Shown here: piece after piece, positions 62,123-64,000 of the stretch | Numbering within the stretch: the first letter of the stretch is position 1 | Layout: the number at the start of each line of letters is the position of its first letter | Assembly (NCBI GenBank): GCA_012840015.1 | Contig: DUMF01000029.1 | Span: forward strand, 95,409-159,408 | Length of the DNA stretch: 64,000 bases | Source: Bacillota bacterium | Lineage (GTDB): Bacteria; Bacillota; Sulfobacillia; DUMF01 | Direction: 5' to 3' | The notes under the pieces: generated by a model | Told to the model about the DNA's origin: nothing | Databases searched by the model: none | What the model saw: only the letters and a program-made list of their open reading frames with translations | Translations under genes and position numbers: made by a program

Positions 62123-63220
62123 GTGAGTGGGTGGAGACTGCTAGAGCTCGGTGCATTGGCCCCAGTAATGACGCAGGCCATTTACCATTCAGTCGCTATA
62201 CACGTTGGTGCTGGTGTCTCTCCACCCACCCTTATCCTTTGCTATCCAGAGAGCCCTCTGGTTTGCGTGGGGTATCACGAAGATGCAGAAGAGGACGTGG
62301 ACGTTCAGGCAGTGCGCCGGAAGGGGTATCCATTGGTAAGACGGATGCTTGGCGGGGGCGCAGTGCTACTGGACCCCGGGCAGATATTCTACCAAGTCAT
62401 CATCGCCGCCGACGACGAGAGGGCTCCCGTCACGATAGAAGGACTTTTCGCGAGGTACTTGGAGGCACCGGTCAGGGTTTACAGGCGCCTCGGCATCCCC
62501 GCGTCTCGCAGAGGCGTGAATGACATCGAAGTGGACGGGAAGAAAATTTCAGGGAATGGTGCCGGTCTTATTGAGGGAAGTCAGGTTCTGACTGGCAACA
62601 TAATACTGAGTTTCCCCTACGACGAGATGGTCCAGCTGTTGAGAGTGCCGGACGAGAAGTTCAGGGACAAGGTGGCAAGGACTTTAAAGGGAAGATTAAC
62701 TACATGTCGGGATGTGTTGGGATGCGAACCCGATCGGGCGACTGTGCTCCGATACCTTGTCGAAGAATACTCCCAGACGTTAGAAGGCTTGACTCCAGGA
62801 AACCTGTCGGAGGAAGAGAGCGAGACCGCAAACTCGCTCTGCCGCGAATATGTCACCGATGAATGGGTGTTCAGTCGTTCCAGAAAGAAGAGGCAAATCA
62901 AATTAAAGGTCTCTGAACGCGCTTGGGTGGGTGAGGGGATTCATAAAGCTCCAGGCGGTATCGTTAGGGCACTTTTGGTGGTAGCCGATGGTAAGATCGA
63001 AGAAGTGTCGTTTGATGGGGATTTCTTCGCCAACCCTTTGGACTGCATAGATAAGCTTTCGCTAAGCCTTCGCGGAGTGTTGTGCCAGCCGGAACATGTG
63101 AGGGACGCAATCACTCGCTTTCTAGCCAGTAATCCAGTAGAAGTCCCAGGAGTAGGGGCTGAAGACTTCTTCCGGGCGGTAGCTGCCTCTGGGTTGCTCA
63201 CTGGGGGGACTAAGATTTGA
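62123..63220 (+). CDS. lplA: Lipoate-protein ligase
   Basis: 365 residues. VRRMLGGGAVLLD (about 72-84) and NDIEVDGKKISGNGAGL (about 133-149), with the lipoyl-AMP lysine in GKKISG, mark the ligase domain; a C-terminal accessory domain begins HKAPGGIVRALLVV. It attaches lipoate or octanoate to a carrier lysine. GTG 62123 is 6 bases from GAGGGA (62111-62116); upstream TTG at 62084 would overlap gcvH and is less likely. The natural target is likely the upstream GcvH-like protein. Confidence 0.9.
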   Translation: MSGWRLLELGALAPVMTQAIYHSVAIHVGAGVSPPTLILCYPESPLVCVGYHEDAEEDVDVQAVRRKGYPLVRRMLGGGAVLLDPGQIFYQVIIAADDERAPVTIEGLFARYLEAPVRVYRRLGIPASRRGVNDIEVDGKKISGNGAGLIEGSQVLTGNIILSFPYDEMVQLLRVPDEKFRDKVARTLKGRLTTCRDVLGCEPDRATVLRYLVEEYSQTLEGLTPGNLSEEESETANSLCREYVTDEWVFSRSRKKRQIKLKVSERAWVGEGIHKAPGGIVRALLVVADGKIEEVSFDGDFFANPLDCIDKLSLSLRGVLCQPEHVRDAITRFLASNPVEVPGVGAEDFFRAVAASGLLTGGTKI

Positions 63221-64000
63221 ACGATGTTTTCCGTATTGACCAAATGAACTTTTCACTGGCGAATGAGATCTTGAGCAGTGTGGGGGACGGGGACCGGCTG
63301 CTGAAATGCATCCAGTGTGGCACTTGCACGGGGACATGCCCCGCGGCTGGTGGCATGGAGCGGACTCCCAGAGAAATTGCGAGAATGGTGCAATTGGGTT
63401 TGGTGGAGGAAGCTTTACGGAGCCAGGTTTTCTGGAACTGTGTTGGATGCGCGTCCTGCAAGCTCAAGTGTCCACGCGGAGTACCACTAGCCGATCTTAT
63501 GACGACACTAAGAGCTGAATTCACGAGGAGAATTGGTGTGCCTGAAAGCATGGCCGCACTCAGCGATGCTCTAGAGCGGACGAACAACATCACGGGAGAC
63601 CCGCCTGAGAACAAGCTTCTATGGTTGAAGAACATGGAGCAGCCAGCACTCGAGGGACGGATAGGTCGGGGCGCGGAGGTGGCATTTTTCACAGGCTGTG
63701 TAAGCTCTTTGTTCCCGATGGTGTATGGGATACCCCAATCTTTCGTTCGTATACTCGAGGCGAGCGGTATAGAGTATTGCGTTTTGGGGTCAGACGAATG
63801 GTGCTGCGGGTTTCCGCTGTTAGCCGCCGGAATGCCGGATAAGCTCGAACGGTTAGCCAGGCATAACGTAGAAACCCTCAGGGAAATGGGTGTGCGTACG
63901 CTGGTGACCACCTGCCCGTCCTGCTTCCACACCTGGAAATGGGATTACCTTGAAATCGTGGGTAAACTTCCATTTAGGGTGCTTCACTCCAGCGAATTCG
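63217..64000 (+). CDS. Second HdrD/GlcF-like iron-sulfur protein, 3' end outside window
   Basis: Open from TTG 63217 to the window edge, 261 codons visible. GGGGGG (63203-63208) lies 8 bases before the start, and the start overlaps the lplA stop. Two [4Fe-4S] motifs, C31-C41 (CIQCGTCTGTCP) and C75-C85 (CVGCASCKLKCP), precede a CCG domain with GCVSSLFPMVYGIPQ, WCCGFPL and TCPSCFHTW. It is clearly related to the protein at 58526, sharing PMVYGIPQ and TTCPSC. The second CCG domain would lie beyond the window. Confidence 0.88.
   Translation, partial: MNDVFRIDQMNFSLANEILSSVGDGDRLLKCIQCGTCTGTCPAAGGMERTPREIARMVQLGLVEEALRSQVFWNCVGCASCKLKCPRGVPLADLMTTLRAEFTRRIGVPESMAALSDALERTNNITGDPPENKLLWLKNMEQPALEGRIGRGAEVAFFTGCVSSLFPMVYGIPQSFVRILEASGIEYCVLGSDEWCCGFPLLAAGMPDKLERLARHNVETLREMGVRTLVTTCPSCFHTWKWDYLEIVGKLPFRVLHSSEF

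Noticed and set aside
1..64000. CRISPR arrays, insertion sequences, prophage, tRNA and rRNA genes
   Set aside because: No regularly spaced long repeats, transposase or integrase motifs, or tRNA/rRNA signatures were recognised.

Overview
The window reads as a stretch of chromosome from an endospore-forming member of the Bacillota, probably an anaerobe with clostridial-type metabolism. The evidence is: sigma-G and SpoIIR, an SpoVD-type penicillin-binding protein with PASTA repeats, DivIVA and the ylm genes after ftsZ, the small basic protein and DUF881 pair before ftsA, a Rel-type (p)ppGpp enzyme, and ferredoxin-dependent 2-oxoacid oxidation. The MurE motif DNPR points to meso-diaminopimelate peptidoglycan. 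Genus cannot be decided from the sequence alone. TTG and GTG starts are frequent, and most genes are tightly packed on the plus strand.

Layout. 1-521: 3' end of tgt, then yajC and a terminator. 674-8744: a GntR regulator followed by a catabolic operon with a four-subunit 2-oxoacid:ferredoxin oxidoreductase, glutamate dehydrogenase, two-subunit methylmalonyl-CoA mutase and its epimerase, then an ASCH-domain protein and a zinc-ribbon protein. Together these enzymes could carry glutamate to 2-oxoglutarate, succinyl-CoA and methylmalonyl-CoA. 8843-32585: the division and cell wall (dcw) cluster from mraZ to ftsZ, then ylmC, ylmD, a HlyD-like gene, ylmE, ylmG, divIVA, yggU and ileS. murD, murB and sepF are missing from their customary places. 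32607-35827: panB, then a minus-strand group of an ArsP_2-like permease, sigG and spoIIR, with a sigma-F-type promoter in front of sigG. 36075-45926: secD, secF, a MgCh-like AAA ATPase with a VWA partner, lapA, apt, rel, dtd, an MBL hydrolase and a small HTH protein. 46127-49390: hisS, aspS and a 6S RNA. 49464-55128: threonine aldolase, rarA, two small proteins, an AI-2E-family permease and proS.

55213-64000 is the most unusual part. It holds a lactate permease, a GlcD-type FAD oxidase, an HdrD/GlcF-like iron-sulfur protein, a LutB-like protein fused to two cysteine-rich CCG domains, a GcvH-like lipoyl carrier, a lipoate ligase, and a second HdrD/GlcF-like protein that runs off the window edge. 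No glycine-cleavage or 2-oxoacid dehydrogenase genes are near the carrier, so its lipoyl group may serve the Hdr-like redox enzymes. That would resemble lipoate-dependent sHdr systems, but placed in a lactate or 2-hydroxyacid oxidation locus.

Regulatory features include four tandem 10-bp repeats before mraZ, clear sigma-A promoters before secD, hisS and the 6S RNA, and several hairpins, some of them terminators that leave almost no room for a new promoter before the next gene. No tRNA, rRNA, CRISPR array, prophage or insertion sequence was recognised. All calls come from reading the sequence; no database search was possible.
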